DNA of 63,101 nucleotides from a virus (IMGVR_UViG_3300025083_002903:1-63101), one strand, 5' to 3'; positions 23,952 through 34,501 are shown, counted from the first letter of the stretch. The notes: a model not told the origin generated them from the letters alone. Program-made: numbers and translations.

Positions 23952-26900
23952 TTAAGCCTGTGATTCAGTCCAAGTAATACGACCAGCCATAACAAGAGGT
24001 GATGCGGAGTTAACTTGAGACGTATCGATAGGTACCGCAGCAATTGTTAACAAGTCAGGACCGTTCGGGAAAACCCCATCGCCACCTAGAATAGAGTTTC
24101 CTAAGTCGGTGATCTGAGATAGATCAAACTCTGACGTAACTGGCAATCTCTTACCTTGTGCATCTTCGTTACCACCAGAAGCACGGAATGAGAAGATTTC
24201 CGAGCCACCAATCACACGATCACCAGCATTGTGTTTTAATAGTTCTGACAATGATGGTGAACCCACAATTGAGTATGTAACATTATCAACCGAGCCGTTT
24301 AGAATTAGAGCAACGTTACAGTCATGTGATAGTGTGATACCAAGAGACTTCAATTGCAATTGCATTCTATTGATAATCTCTCTAGCACCTACTGCACCTG
24401 ACAAGTTGTTGTCAACAGAAGGGGCAAGTCGAATACTAATCAATGGTACTGGATTTGTCAAGTCAACATCTGAACCACCGCCAGCAGGCGCACCAATGTT
24501 AACTTCTGTACCACTACCCACATTTGGATAAACCGCAGGTGGATTACGATACGAAGATGTTTGCATGAAAATAAAGACATAAATGTTACTACCAGAATAC
24601 TGTGTAAATGTAACTTGTTCACCATTTAATTCTTCGTCTGCAGTATACAATGGAGTGTTAGTAGAGAAAGCTGACCCAGCTGATGATGGGAATCGTAATC
24701 TAACGTACCAATCATATTGTCTCAATCCATAGTTATAATATCTAACCAAAGTCGAGGTGGCATTAGTATTTGCTGCTGTTGTGTCACCGTTAGTAAATGT
24801 TAGTGAGTTAGATGCCGCTGTAAATAGATACGCTTTATCGTCATCAAACTTACCGTCCATGATGATAGATGTACCCCAGTGGAATAGACCCGGAACAAAT
24901 GTCGGTGTACCGTTATTGAAAATCTCATATCTACCTGGAATGTTACCAGAACGCATATATGCTTCTTCAAGAACGTTGTTGTGAATGAACTCATGGACAT
25001 ATTTTACATGACCATATGTGTCTTTAAATCCGAAACGAATTTTACCAGCACCGTACCATGAGTAGTCGATATATGCCATCTGAATTTTAGTAGTATCAAG
25101 AATAAATCCTGATGGACCTGTTCCGTCACAAATGTCAACGTTCCATTCAGATTGTGGTATTCTAGCATCTTCAGTCTTTGTTACAATGATCTTAGATGTA
25201 GTAATACCTTTGTATGAAGGTTGAATATGAAGTTCAGTATCACTTACCACTTTAGTAATTTTATAGCTAACGCCACGAATTACCACATGGTCTTCTTGTG
25301 CTAATTGGCCAACAAATGATGTGTTATTACCAAATATCTTATTTGAGCCAAATTGGGCATTAACAGATCCTGGCAACTGGGTAACAGATGAACGTCTTAC
25401 AGTGTATAATTCATGACCATCAAACTCGAAGAACATTCCGTTTTGATAATCAAATAGACCTGCTCTAACTAAGCTATTTGCCCATGCAGTTATATTATAT
25501 CTAATAATACCATTAGGCACTTCTGACAATGGAGTTGAAGGTAACGTGTATGAGAATGTGAAGTCTGTTTTTGAATTAACGACAAACGTACCATTAAAGA
25601 CATCATCATCACAACCTTTAATCGTTACTGAGTTGCCCACAATAATTCCGTGAGGGTATTCGGTATGCACAGTCGCAGTTGTCCCAGACGACTCAATTCT
25701 AAGAGCAGTTCTAGACGGATTAAAGTTAATCGCAAGAGAAACTTGAATGCCTTTACCAGACTGATAACGGAAGTACTTACGAGTTTGACGAACAATAGAA
25801 CTATTCGGTGAAGTACCAGCGTTAATTTCAACACCACCGTCAAACGGTCTATGTAGGAATGAACCATCTGGTCTTACGTTAATTTGTGTTTCTACAAAGT
25901 AGCTAGTTTCTGTTTCAGTAATTCTGGCAGGAGACACTAGTGATAGTTCTGTATCATCAATAACTGTAGCAACAACATCTTCATAGTAAAGTGTTGGAGT
26001 ATTACTTGTATCTGCAAATCTAATAGTATCGCCTGGTTTAAAGTATCTCTTAAATAGTGTATCTACACCCAAGATTTTGTTTGAGCCTTCAGTAATATCT
26101 ACAAGACCATCGCCTGGACTAATACCAGATATTGCGCCAGATGTGAGAGTGTACGTATTTGGTGCAACATTGTTTGCATTAGCAGCAATTGTCAATGGAC
26201 TATTTGTAATTGCGGCTTCGTAAGTTTCAGCCAGTAAAAGATAATCTGGTCCAACTGGTATTGCAAAATACTCAGTATCTTCATTCAGACCATCAATAAT
26301 ACTATCGTCGCTTGTAGAAGCAAATGTAACTTTTTGGCCTAATTGAAATCTATGCTCAGTGGCACTAATATGATCAACACCTTCAAACACTACAAGGGAA
26401 GCATCTGTAAAATTTACTACTCTTTTTGGAACTTCATTGCCTAAAGAAAAGTCCATTTCAGTGTCTGTTGATTGTGTAACATCATAATAACCATCTGCAC
26501 CACCGATACTTTCTGCTGTTTTAAGAGTAAATGGTCCGTTACCAGTGCCTGTGAAATCATAAGTTACGCCTGCTGCGTTAGCTAAAGATATTCTTTGCCC
26601 ATTCACAACTTTTGCGAAAACAGTTTCTGATTGACCTGAAGTTAATGTTGATCTAGTTAAAGTGTTACTAATATCAGTTGCAATATTGTTTGCTAATGTA
26701 GCCGCTGGTAAGACTGCACCTCCTGTTGAAAGTGAATAGTTGCTACTGTTACTTCCAGCCTTGATAGGAAGAATAGCATGAATTACATATCTCTGTCCCG
26801 CTCGGTTACTATTTTCTTGCATAAGGACTGATCTACTTGATGAGCCCAAATATCTAATATCACCATCATAGTTTTCATAATATCCAGACCAGTCAGAGTT

Positions 26901-29600
26901 ATCGATTACAACAGTTAAAGAAATAAATCCATGATATGTACTATCTGGAGCCCTATACAACGCTTCATATTCATATCTCCACCCATTACCTAGAGTGGGC
27001 CATGCGCCAGATGTGTTATAATCATTTTGTCGATTATCTCGACTAACGCTACCAGAATAGTTATATGAATTACCACTTAAATAAAGTCTACTATAACTAT
27101 TTGCCCCCAAAACATCTTGATCAGCTGGTATTTGAAAAATGTTAACATGATATGGCGTTGTTGTGTTTTGAGTCCAAGGTGTGGTTATTAGTTTGTAGCC
27201 TTTACCTTCTAGTGCGGTTCCTGCAAATAGTGCATATTCTGTACCAGTTGCATAGTTGTCATTACTTAAACTATCACTAATAGTATTAAATACTGGACTA
27301 TACACGTTAACTTGACTCATTGAGGCATAAAAGTATTGTCTACCGCCATCAAAAGTGTCATTATAGCTATTAAATGGATAGTAGTGAGCAAACCCATTAT
27401 AGTATAATAGTCCGGCTTCAGTACCCATAGTTACTCTAGCGGCATCTAGTGTAGATTTTACTGAGTTATAAATTGTAGTAAGTGTACCGTTATTGTCAGG
27501 TTCAATAGCGCCGCCTACAGTAGTTGGGAATACTGCATCAACACCTTCGGTGAACGTCATTTCCTCACCATCTACTAAATCATAATCTCCTAGATATATT
27601 GTATCTCCAGTTGGATTAATTCTAGCGCCAATCGTAGAATATACACCAGACGCAGTATGAAGCCTAGAAGCATTCTGCAATTTAAATCTATTTGTAGAAA
27701 TTACTCTTACTCTATCTTGATATGGAGATGAGAATGTAGCAAATACTGGGTTTGAGTTATACTGGGTTGATGTGTCAACTCTTGCTTTAACGCTTTGACC
27801 ACTGGTAGTCGTAAATGTCACATCAGTATTATCACCTAACCCATGATCTGCTGCATAGAATGTATCTGCTTCTGCATCTTTATCTAGTGGGAAAAAGAAC
27901 ATAGTATCGTCTGCTAGGTTAGTAGTTTGTGACAAGCTATAGTTATATCCACCAGAAACATATAAACGAATGATCCCATTATTGTCAAAATAATGCCAGT
28001 TGTTTCTACCTATAGTTTGATAGTTTTCGAACAATTTGAAATCTTCAGTAAACTCATAACCATCACTAGCACTTTTTCTAGTAGTATACCCAGGATTCAC
28101 AGAAGTAGAGTAATATGGGAAGTAAGAGAGATTAAAGTGATTCGTGTCTGCAGTATAACCATTCCTTGCTATTGCAACTACTCGATTTGGGTATACTCCA
28201 CCTAGACCAAAGTATCCACTTCTACCTCTTGAAGTTGTTTGTCCTTTAGCAATTAGATCCCAACCAGAGCCTGATCCGTCGATAGCATATCTTGTATGAA
28301 GACGATTATTGTAATCATTCGCTCTTTTTTCTAATCTAGAAATTTCATAACCCAATAACAATTCGTGTCTACCATAATCACTTGTACCTTGAGAAGTGAT
28401 ATCGATAACTGGGTTTGTACCATAGTTACCACCTGTTGTTTCACACAATGTTATTGTATTTGCAGTAGGTGCTGATTTAACATAGTAGACTTCAAATCTA
28501 AATAATCCACCTGGAGGTGTATCTCCAGCTGATGGTGAGAATAGTAAAACGTCACCTGGTCTTAATTGGTGATTAGGCCAAGTAATAGTATTATCAATCG
28601 GGTTGATTGCAGATGCACCAAACTTATGTGCATATGTACCAATCATTTCTTTAGTTTCAGTTAATTGACTATTAAGCGTAAATGCTTTAGACGTAGTATT
28701 TTCATAATCAATGTAAATATTTCCATCTGGAGCAGGTGAACCAGTGCCTTCTGGAATATTGAATGTAGTAGAACCGATTGTGTTAGTAAAGTACAAACTA
28801 GATCCTACATCAAAACCGTGTGTATAATCTGTAGTTATTTTTAGAGTAGATTGTTGGGCACCATCTGTGGCTAGTCCTAAAGATTGATCAAAATTGATTT
28901 GTGATGCAGCATAGAACTGACCAGGAGTAATAGTTGTATATGAACCTACTAAGTTTTCAGTTCTTTGCTGAACACCTTTAGATTTATATACAAAAGAAGT
29001 AAGTGAAGGGACTTTAGTTACGAGAAACTTACCTTCAGCAGTACGAACACCAAGCCCTTGAACATCAATAGGTGAACCAACAGCAATGCCGTGGTTGTCA
29101 AGTGTAGAAACGGTAATGTTTTCTGCACCTGTAGTTGTCTGAACCGAAATAACATCTGGTAGAATATAGTCTGCTTGGTTAGCATAAAATCCTGGTATGT
29201 TGTTAACTAGTTCAAGTGTTTCCCATTTAGATCCCTGTAGACCATATTCAAAGTCGGTGTCAATCAAGTTTTGTGGATTAGTAACACGAAGTTTATTAAC
29301 AGGATCGACAAAGCTTTCGCTTGGCTCCATAAACTGGTAATCCATCTCAACAAAACATTGTAACGTGTCATTAGCATTCATACCATCACAGTCATTTTGT
29401 AAGACTAGTGTTGTTGATTTATTCTCAGCGGATACCGAATGACTTACAATACCTTTTGTAGTGCTATTGAATTGAAAGATAGTATCATTCGTTGACGTGT
29501 TTGTAATAAGAAGAATACGTTCAAGTGCATAAATTCCGTCGAGTATTACGGTATCGTTAACCGGATCAAAAGTGTATCTTGAAATTAGTTTCTTTGCCAT
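23952..29600 (-). CDS. Giant virion structural protein (1882 aa)
   Basis: This is the largest protein here. It starts MAKKLISRYTFDPVNDTVIL. The segment DTDFEYGLQGSKWETLELVNNIPGFY (about residues 112-137) is of a kind conserved in virion proteins of T4-like marine phages. Repeated tandem beta domains with HGFxxGSxxxF-type turns (DYTHGFDVGSSLYF, TEYPHGIIVGNSVTI, DHGLGDNTDVTF) look like repeated Ig- or fibre-type modules. Near the C-terminal third, MAYIDYSWYGAGKIRFGF followed by a strand-rich stretch ending FHWGTSIIMDGKFDDDKAY corresponds to the EFxWYGAxGAxFxAYV and KYGASYYIDGGD segments of the 1176- and 1379-aa proteins. It has no enzymatic motif. It is probably a tail or baseplate surface protein. 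It follows the 285-aa gene by four bases. Confidence 0.72.
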   Translation of the reverse strand: MAKKLISRYTFDPVNDTVILDGIYALERILLITNTSTNDTIFQFNSTTKGIVSHSVSAENKSTTLVLQNDCDGMNANDTLQCFVEMDYQFMEPSESFVDPVNKLRVTNPQNLIDTDFEYGLQGSKWETLELVNNIPGFYANQADYILPDVISVQTTTGAENITVSTLDNHGIAVGSPIDVQGLGVRTAEGKFLVTKVPSLTSFVYKSKGVQQRTENLVGSYTTITPGQFYAASQINFDQSLGLATDGAQQSTLKITTDYTHGFDVGSSLYFTNTIGSTTFNIPEGTGSPAPDGNIYIDYENTTSKAFTLNSQLTETKEMIGTYAHKFGASAINPIDNTITWPNHQLRPGDVLLFSPSAGDTPPGGLFRFEVYYVKSAPTANTITLCETTGGNYGTNPVIDITSQGTSDYGRHELLLGYEISRLEKRANDYNNRLHTRYAIDGSGSGWDLIAKGQTTSRGRSGYFGLGGVYPNRVVAIARNGYTADTNHFNLSYFPYYSTSVNPGYTTRKSASDGYEFTEDFKLFENYQTIGRNNWHYFDNNGIIRLYVSGGYNYSLSQTTNLADDTMFFFPLDKDAEADTFYAADHGLGDNTDVTFTTTSGQSVKARVDTSTQYNSNPVFATFSSPYQDRVRVISTNRFKLQNASRLHTASGVYSTIGARINPTGDTIYLGDYDLVDGEEMTFTEGVDAVFPTTVGGAIEPDNNGTLTTIYNSVKSTLDAARVTMGTEAGLLYYNGFAHYYPFNSYNDTFDGGRQYFYASMSQVNVYSPVFNTISDSLSNDNYATGTEYALFAGTALEGKGYKLITTPWTQNTTTPYHVNIFQIPADQDVLGANSYSRLYLSGNSYNYSGSVSRDNRQNDYNTSGAWPTLGNGWRYEYEALYRAPDSTYHGFISLTVVIDNSDWSGYYENYDGDIRYLGSSSRSVLMQENSNRAGQRYVIHAILPIKAGSNSSNYSLSTGGAVLPAATLANNIATDISNTLTRSTLTSGQSETVFAKVVNGQRISLANAAGVTYDFTGTGNGPFTLKTAESIGGADGYYDVTQSTDTEMDFSLGNEVPKRVVNFTDASLVVFEGVDHISATEHRFQLGQKVTFASTSDDSIIDGLNEDTEYFAIPVGPDYLLLAETYEAAITNSPLTIAANANNVAPNTYTLTSGAISGISPGDGLVDITEGSNKILGVDTLFKRYFKPGDTIRFADTSNTPTLYYEDVVATVIDDTELSLVSPARITETETSYFVETQINVRPDGSFLHRPFDGGVEINAGTSPNSSIVRQTRKYFRYQSGKGIQVSLAINFNPSRTALRIESSGTTATVHTEYPHGIIVGNSVTIKGCDDDVFNGTFVVNSKTDFTFSYTLPSTPLSEVPNGIIRYNITAWANSLVRAGLFDYQNGMFFEFDGHELYTVRRSSVTQLPGSVNAQFGSNKIFGNNTSFVGQLAQEDHVVIRGVSYKITKVVSDTELHIQPSYKGITTSKIIVTKTEDARIPQSEWNVDICDGTGPSGFILDTTKIQMAYIDYSWYGAGKIRFGFKDTYGHVKYVHEFIHNNVLEEAYMRSGNIPGRYEIFNNGTPTFVPGLFHWGTSIIMDGKFDDDKAYLFTAASNSLTFTNGDTTAANTNATSTLVRYYNYGLRQYDWYVRLRFPSSAGSAFSTNTPLYTADEELNGEQVTFTQYSGSNIYVFIFMQTSSYRNPPAVYPNVGSGTEVNIGAPAGGGSDVDLTNPVPLISIRLAPSVDNNLSGAVGAREIINRMQLQLKSLGITLSHDCNVALILNGSVDNVTYSIVGSPSLSELLKHNAGDRVIGGSEIFSFRASGGNEDAQGKRLPVTSEFDLSQITDLGNSILGGDGVFPNGPDLLTIAAVPIDTSQVNSASPLVMAGRITWTESQA

Positions 29601-29604
29601 GTCT

Positions 29605-30462
29605 TTATCCTAATGCTATTGAAAGTGCGACGATATCTTCACCGCTTGTTCCGTCTGAAATAATTGTATTTGGTTCACCAACACTAGTTGGACCAGTTGC
29701 GACAACCCATTGCACTGAGTCTCCGTCAAAGTAGTAGACTGATAGTGTACCGTCTGTTGTGTCATACCATAAGTCGCCATAATTAGCACCCACTGGTGCA
29801 GTAGCTTCTGAGAATACTGATACACCGCCACGAGAAGCTGTTGCACCCGCTGCTTGAAGCCATTGATTACTATCACCATCATCGTAATAAACAGATAATG
29901 TACCGTCTTCATCATCAAACCATAAGTCGCCTACGCCTGGGTTAACAGGTGCGGCTGAACCGATTGAAACTCTAGCTGGAGCTGCGCCACCCGCACTAGC
30001 GGCACCCGTGATAACAATCCATTGATTACTATCGCCATCGTTATAGTAGACTGATAATGTTCCATCACCGTCATCGAACCATAAGTCACCGATAGCTGGA
30101 GTTGTTGGTGCTGTACCACTGGTATGAACCATTTGATACCCTGAGAAAGGACCTACACCAGATTCACCAGAGACTGCTAGCCATTGAGAGCTATCACCAT
30201 CGTTAAAGTAAATGTTGAGTGTGCCATCATCTGTGTCGAACCATAGGTCGCCTTCTAGAGGAGATGAAGGGGCTGAGCTACTTGTTGTGACAGATGCGCC
30301 TCCGCCTCCGCCTCCTCCACCACCGATACCAGCATTAGTAATAGCTGCAGCGGTTGTAGAGTCGATAGCTGAAATGTTTTTAAGTTGTCGAGTTGAAGAT
30401 ATGACTTCAGACTCATTAACTGTTAATCCGTTCTTTACGGAAAAATTCTTATCGTTAGCCAC
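29605..30462 (-). CDS. Four-repeat virion/fibre protein
   Basis: This 285-aa protein has an N-terminal region (about 1-45, FSVKNGLTVNESEVI), a Gly run (about 46-55), then four copies of a ~54-residue module with the core GDLWFDxxDGTLSVYYxDGD and QW[V/I/L]. Copies begin at about residues 71, 125, 179 and 229. A fifth copy of the same module lies in the adjacent 1222-aa fibre (GAVWFDTCDGTLSVYYDDGD). The module looks like a small beta hairpin domain; tandem copies would give a repetitive stalk or carbohydrate-binding array. It is the first gene of a unit with the 1882-aa protein, 36 bases downstream of an octamer. Its function is inferred as virion or fibre; no enzyme motif is visible. Confidence 0.68.
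   Translation of the reverse strand: MANDKNFSVKNGLTVNESEVISSTRQLKNISAIDSTTAAAITNAGIGGGGGGGGGASVTTSSSAPSSPLEGDLWFDTDDGTLNIYFNDGDSSQWLAVSGESGVGPFSGYQMVHTSGTAPTTPAIGDLWFDDGDGTLSVYYNDGDSNQWIVITGAASAGGAAPARVSIGSAAPVNPGVGDLWFDDEDGTLSVYYDDGDSNQWLQAAGATASRGGVSVFSEATAPVGANYGDLWYDTTDGTLSVYYFDGDSVQWVVATGPTSVGEPNTIISDGTSGEDIVALSIALG
29704..30252 (-). repeat. Four in-frame ~54-residue repeats (GDLWFDxxDGTLSVYY)
   Basis: The four modules are similar in protein and partly in DNA sequence. The reverse strand repeatedly carries the codons for WFD, DGTLSVYY, DGD and QW. Copies two and three are the most alike (SVYYNDGDSNQW and SVYYDDGDSNQW). Such runs are prone to copy-number change by recombination. Confidence 0.85.
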
Positions 30463-30497
30463 GGTTCACTCTCCCCAAAGGCATATGTTGTTTATAT

Positions 30498-30505
30498 TAT
30501 TTATG
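30498..30505 (-). promoter_or_regulatory. T4-type late promoter-like octamer overlapping a stop codon (CATAAATA)
   Basis: Minus-strand CATAAATA contains the TAA stop of the 1222-aa gene (30501-30503) and lies 36 bases before the ATG at 30462. It is one base from consensus. It would drive the 285-aa and 1882-aa genes. Confidence 0.5.
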
Positions 30506-33500
30506 CAAGTATCATATTACCACTTATAACAAAACCTGTAGAATTAGTAGTTGCAGGAGTAACTAGTACTCTAACATTCCCACCACTAATGTCAACATCT
30601 ATAGTATATATTGAAGTATTTGTTTGTACGATACCATATTCTGTCGATACTGCAGTTGTACCATTATGTGTCATAAGTACTTCTGAAATGTGTCTTTCAG
30701 TTGTAGAATTATCAGTTGCTTGAATAACGAACTTACCACCAAGATAATCACTTACCGCAAATTGTGCTAGAGCAACTTGAGTTGTTGCTGTTGTAGTAAG
30801 TGTTTGGTTGTTAACTTCAGTAGAGCCAGCAATTGTAATACTGTTAGCATCTGCTTCGAAGTTGATACCACCAGAACCAATTGTTAACTTATCTGCAAAG
30901 TTATTACCAATGACAATTTTATTACTTACTACTGCATTGAATCCGCCTATACACAAACAGCGGCCAATAACGATATTGTTATCCCCACAGTGCCCCACAT
31001 TACTAAAGGCTCTATACCCAAGCCCAATATTACCGTTACCATTATACAATCCAACACCAGAGTTGGTACCAACGAAAGTGTTTTCATTGGCACATTTTGT
31101 ATATTCACCAGACTGCGCCCCAATAAATATATTGCCTTGCATCAATTGGCAACCTGAGCAAGCAGATAAGTCTACATTACCAAGACCTGAGCCCGCCCCT
31201 TGACCAAGAGCAATGTTGTTGCCCAAAAATGTGTTACATGCATCATTTGAAGTAGATTGTAATGCATATGAACCAATTGCAATGTTCTGTAAACCAACTT
31301 TATCATATTTTAAGGCATTTGCACCAATTGCAATGTTGTCATCACCACAAGTTTGATTTAGTAGGGATTCGGCACCAATGGCAATATTTCTTTTACCTAA
31401 GGTGTCATACTTTAATGCTCTATAACCAATCGCAACGTTACTATAACCAGAACCCACCTCGGTATGAGATGAAGCGGCTTCATAACCAATCGCAATGCCA
31501 CCACACGAAGACTTACCAGCACGTTTACCTATATTAACGCTATATCTATTACATGCTTGAAATCCTTCACCGGCGCAGTCGCCAATAGCAACTGCATCGC
31601 AGAATACAGTATTTCCATAACCTGCATTATAACCAACCGCAACTACACTATTAAAAGTTCCGTTCAGGCCGGCAGCAAAACCACCGACTAAAGTGTTTTT
31701 AGTACCTGAGGTATGACCTGCCCCTGCATAAGCTCCTACATATGTGTTGAATGAAGAACTGTTGCTATTAACCGAACAACCAGCTTCATAACCAATTGCT
31801 AAGTTATATGAATTACCATTTGTTTGAGCTGCAGCTGCACCAAGACCGATACCATAACTTCTACATAAGGCATCACTCTTTGCGTCTTGTAAGTCATCTA
31901 TAAAGTTAAGACCAGCACTACCAGTATATCCTATTGGGCCTTGAATACCCTGAGGTCCTTGAATACCTTGAATACCTTGACAACCTTGTGGACCAGAAGT
32001 AGTCACCCATTGAGACGTATCACCGTCATCATAATAAACAGATAGAGTACCATCGCAAGTATCAAACCAGACAGCACCATTTGTTACTGGACTTGGTGGT
32101 GTTGTTGTAGTAGCAACACTTAGTGTAGTAGACTGGGTAGTCCAAACAAATCCACCATTTGTTGCACTCCATTGTAAGATTTCACCGTCGGCTGCATCAT
32201 TAGTATCTAAATCAACACCAGGAATAATAAGACGATCTTGTGTAGTAGAACCGATAACAATTTGATTATCTATTTGATCACCAAAGCTACCTACTACATT
32301 AGCCATAAAGCCGATAACAATGTTACCTGATCCACATCGCAGGCTTTGTGCTGTGTTATAGCCTAAGACGGTGTTATAATCACCGCAAGATAGATTAATA
32401 AGGGATGAGCTACCAATTGCTGTGTTATATGCACCTGCTGAAGAGTGGTTACAGGCATTACCAGTTAAACCACCATCGCCCAATTTTCTTAATGCTGCAT
32501 AACCAATTGCAACGTTAACTTTAGTATCATGACCCGCACATAAGGAATCTTCACCGATAGCAAGGTTAAACTCGCCTTCTGTGTTACATCTTAGCGCACG
32601 GGAACCAATAGCAAAGTTAGTAGAACCAGTGGTATTAGCACATAAGGCATCAATGCCAATAGCAAATCCAGAAACTAAACTGTTACTTAATGCACGTGCG
32701 CCGATAGCAACACCACAGGACACACTTGATGATACAGTCTTAAAGGCATCTGGGCCTATTGCTATATTATCGTTACCCGTAGTTAATGTTGTTAAGGCAT
32801 CTGAGCCAACGACTATATTTCTAGAACCAGTAGAATTTTTACCTGCTCTTGCACCTATTAAAACAGAACAACTAGCACTCCCAGAGCTTTCTCCCAATGC
32901 TTCATTACCAATAGCAACTGTATCTGTAAATCTCGCACACTTACCAGCTGTGTAACCAATGTATACTGAACCAGTATAATTACCAGCTGCATTTAATGCG
33001 GCACAAGAACCTATGACAACGGTACGACAAGCATTTCCTGTTTCTACTGCTGCCTTATAACCAATTGCAACATGATCACCGTCAGTGTTTGCTCCACCAC
33101 ACTCCAGTGCGCCGTGACCAAGACTTGTGTTATAACTACTACAACATTTTGTTCTTTGAGAAAGGTTACCTACCGCTACACTACCAAAGCCTTGAGACTT
33201 CGCCATCAATGCTTGGAAACCTATCGCCACGTTGGAAGTAGATTGTAAATTTTGTTTTAGTGCTTCATTACCAATAGCAATGTTACACTCGCCAGTAGTA
33301 AGGCTTCTTTGTGCTAGTATACCTAAAGCAGTGTTATTAGTGTTTGCAGAAATGTTTGCAGGATCACACATAGCATTAGCGCCAAGTGCAACACTTGATC
33401 CGTCACTAAAACCATCACTTAATGAGTTTATGTTATCAGCACCAGCGGGTTGACCAATCCATTCACCGGATGAGTTAATAACTGCGCCATACCCACTAAC

Positions 33501-34169
33501 TTCATAAGCGCCAGCTTCAAACTTTTGTGATCCGACAGTCCATTGATCTTGACTTTCATCCCAAATTAGAGAAACGTTAGATAAAGTCCCTCTCTTAACT
33601 TCAATGCCAGAATCTTCACTTGGCACTGTTGTAGCAAGAATATCTGCATTTAGCGTAATAAGATTATCGCCAATATTTAATGTATTAGTGTCAATGTATG
33701 TGGTGGTGCCAGATACTGTTAAGTCACCACTAACAATAATATCATTGAACGTAACATTTGAGGTTGTTGTTACCGCTTGGCCAATACTTAACGGGCTTGC
33801 GCTTGTACCAAGACCACTAATCGTGCTATCGGTATTAACAGCTGTTAGAGTTGATCCGACCGCAGTATTGACATTAGCATCTAAGTCTGATAGTACTTGA
33901 TCAAGAGTAGTAGCTGAAGAAAAGTTAAATCCTGTTGTATCAATTGCAACAGTTGTTTCATCAACGAATAATCTATCATTAGTGTTGTCTAAAGTTAATC
34001 CAGTATGTAATGTGTAGAAATTTCTACTACCATCTGTATGAGTGATGACAATTGAGTTATTAGTGGAAGGAACACCTAAGTATTCTTCAACATTATCCAA
34101 TCCGACAAAATTACCAGTTGCACTATGTTTCTTTCTACCGCTTAATAACCCCATGCCTCTTTTAGCCAT
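30501..34169 (-). CDS. Large cysteine-rich fibre with YadA-type repeats
   Basis: This 1222-aa fibre begins MAKRGMGLLSGRKKHSATGN. Its N-terminal 260 residues hold a beta region with DLTVSGTTTYIDTNTLNIGDN and a VKRGTLSNVSLIWDESQDQW motif that is also in the 372-aa fibre. Two arrays of short 'NIAIGxxAL'-type repeats, resembling trimeric autotransporter heads, follow (about 270-650 and 770-1110). Between them are one WFDxxDGTLSVYY module and a collagen-like GIQGIQGPQGIQG linker ending GYTGSAG. By hand count 32 cysteines lie in the repeat arrays and linker and essentially none in the first 260 or the last ~110 residues. The C-terminus is a beta domain. It overlaps the 111-aa gene by eight bases. 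It is likely a long trimeric fibre; trimerisation is inferred. Confidence 0.75.
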   Translation of the reverse strand: MAKRGMGLLSGRKKHSATGNFVGLDNVEEYLGVPSTNNSIVITHTDGSRNFYTLHTGLTLDNTNDRLFVDETTVAIDTTGFNFSSATTLDQVLSDLDANVNTAVGSTLTAVNTDSTISGLGTSASPLSIGQAVTTTSNVTFNDIIVSGDLTVSGTTTYIDTNTLNIGDNLITLNADILATTVPSEDSGIEVKRGTLSNVSLIWDESQDQWTVGSQKFEAGAYEVSGYGAVINSSGEWIGQPAGADNINSLSDGFSDGSSVALGANAMCDPANISANTNNTALGILAQRSLTTGECNIAIGNEALKQNLQSTSNVAIGFQALMAKSQGFGSVAVGNLSQRTKCCSSYNTSLGHGALECGGANTDGDHVAIGYKAAVETGNACRTVVIGSCAALNAAGNYTGSVYIGYTAGKCARFTDTVAIGNEALGESSGSASCSVLIGARAGKNSTGSRNIVVGSDALTTLTTGNDNIAIGPDAFKTVSSSVSCGVAIGARALSNSLVSGFAIGIDALCANTTGSTNFAIGSRALRCNTEGEFNLAIGEDSLCAGHDTKVNVAIGYAALRKLGDGGLTGNACNHSSAGAYNTAIGSSSLINLSCGDYNTVLGYNTAQSLRCGSGNIVIGFMANVVGSFGDQIDNQIVIGSTTQDRLIIPGVDLDTNDAADGEILQWSATNGGFVWTTQSTTLSVATTTTPPSPVTNGAVWFDTCDGTLSVYYDDGDTSQWVTTSGPQGCQGIQGIQGPQGIQGPIGYTGSAGLNFIDDLQDAKSDALCRSYGIGLGAAAAQTNGNSYNLAIGYEAGCSVNSNSSSFNTYVGAYAGAGHTSGTKNTLVGGFAAGLNGTFNSVVAVGYNAGYGNTVFCDAVAIGDCAGEGFQACNRYSVNIGKRAGKSSCGGIAIGYEAASSHTEVGSGYSNVAIGYRALKYDTLGKRNIAIGAESLLNQTCGDDNIAIGANALKYDKVGLQNIAIGSYALQSTSNDACNTFLGNNIALGQGAGSGLGNVDLSACSGCQLMQGNIFIGAQSGEYTKCANENTFVGTNSGVGLYNGNGNIGLGYRAFSNVGHCGDNNIVIGRCLCIGGFNAVVSNKIVIGNNFADKLTIGSGGINFEADANSITIAGSTEVNNQTLTTTATTQVALAQFAVSDYLGGKFVIQATDNSTTERHISEVLMTHNGTTAVSTEYGIVQTNTSIYTIDVDISGGNVRVLVTPATTNSTGFVISGNMILA

Positions 34170-34497
34170 TTGAAGACTCCAGGATGCTTAGTGTTAATTT
34201 GAATGCTGAGTTTGCACTCGCTTGTGCTTTAATAGAGTTGCCGGGTTCTAAAATAAGTTTACCAGTCAACGGAGAAGCAGCATCTTCGATTGGTATATCG
34301 TAGTTCTTGATTAGTTCTGTTTCTGTTGTCGTACTAGTTTCATAGTGCGAAAATGTTACACTCTCTGTTGTAGAGCCAATATTTGTAAACTGCGCCATCA
34401 AAACGATTCCAGAGTACCCAACGGGTGCGGTGTAAACGGTATCATTATTTGTAGTGACAACATGTGTAACTGTTTTAAATCTATTTAATTCTGCCAT
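34162..34497 (-). CDS. Small virion structural protein (beta sandwich-like)
   Basis: This 111-aa protein is all-beta in pattern: TVYTAPVGYSGIVLMAQF, SVTFSHYETS, then a loop with AASPLTGKLILEPGNSI and a final strand FKLTLSILES. The order fits a small Ig-like or lectin-like sandwich and resembles small structural proteins of T4-like marine phages. Its end overlaps the start of the 1222-aa fibre by eight bases, and its ATG follows the 439-aa gene by four bases, so the three are coupled. A decoration, fibre-base or adaptor role is likely; a specific T4 counterpart cannot be named. Confidence 0.62.
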   Translation of the reverse strand: MAELNRFKTVTHVVTTNNDTVYTAPVGYSGIVLMAQFTNIGSTTESVTFSHYETSTTTETELIKNYDIPIEDAASPLTGKLILEPGNSIKAQASANSAFKLTLSILESSNG

Positions 34498-34501
34498 TGC
34501 A

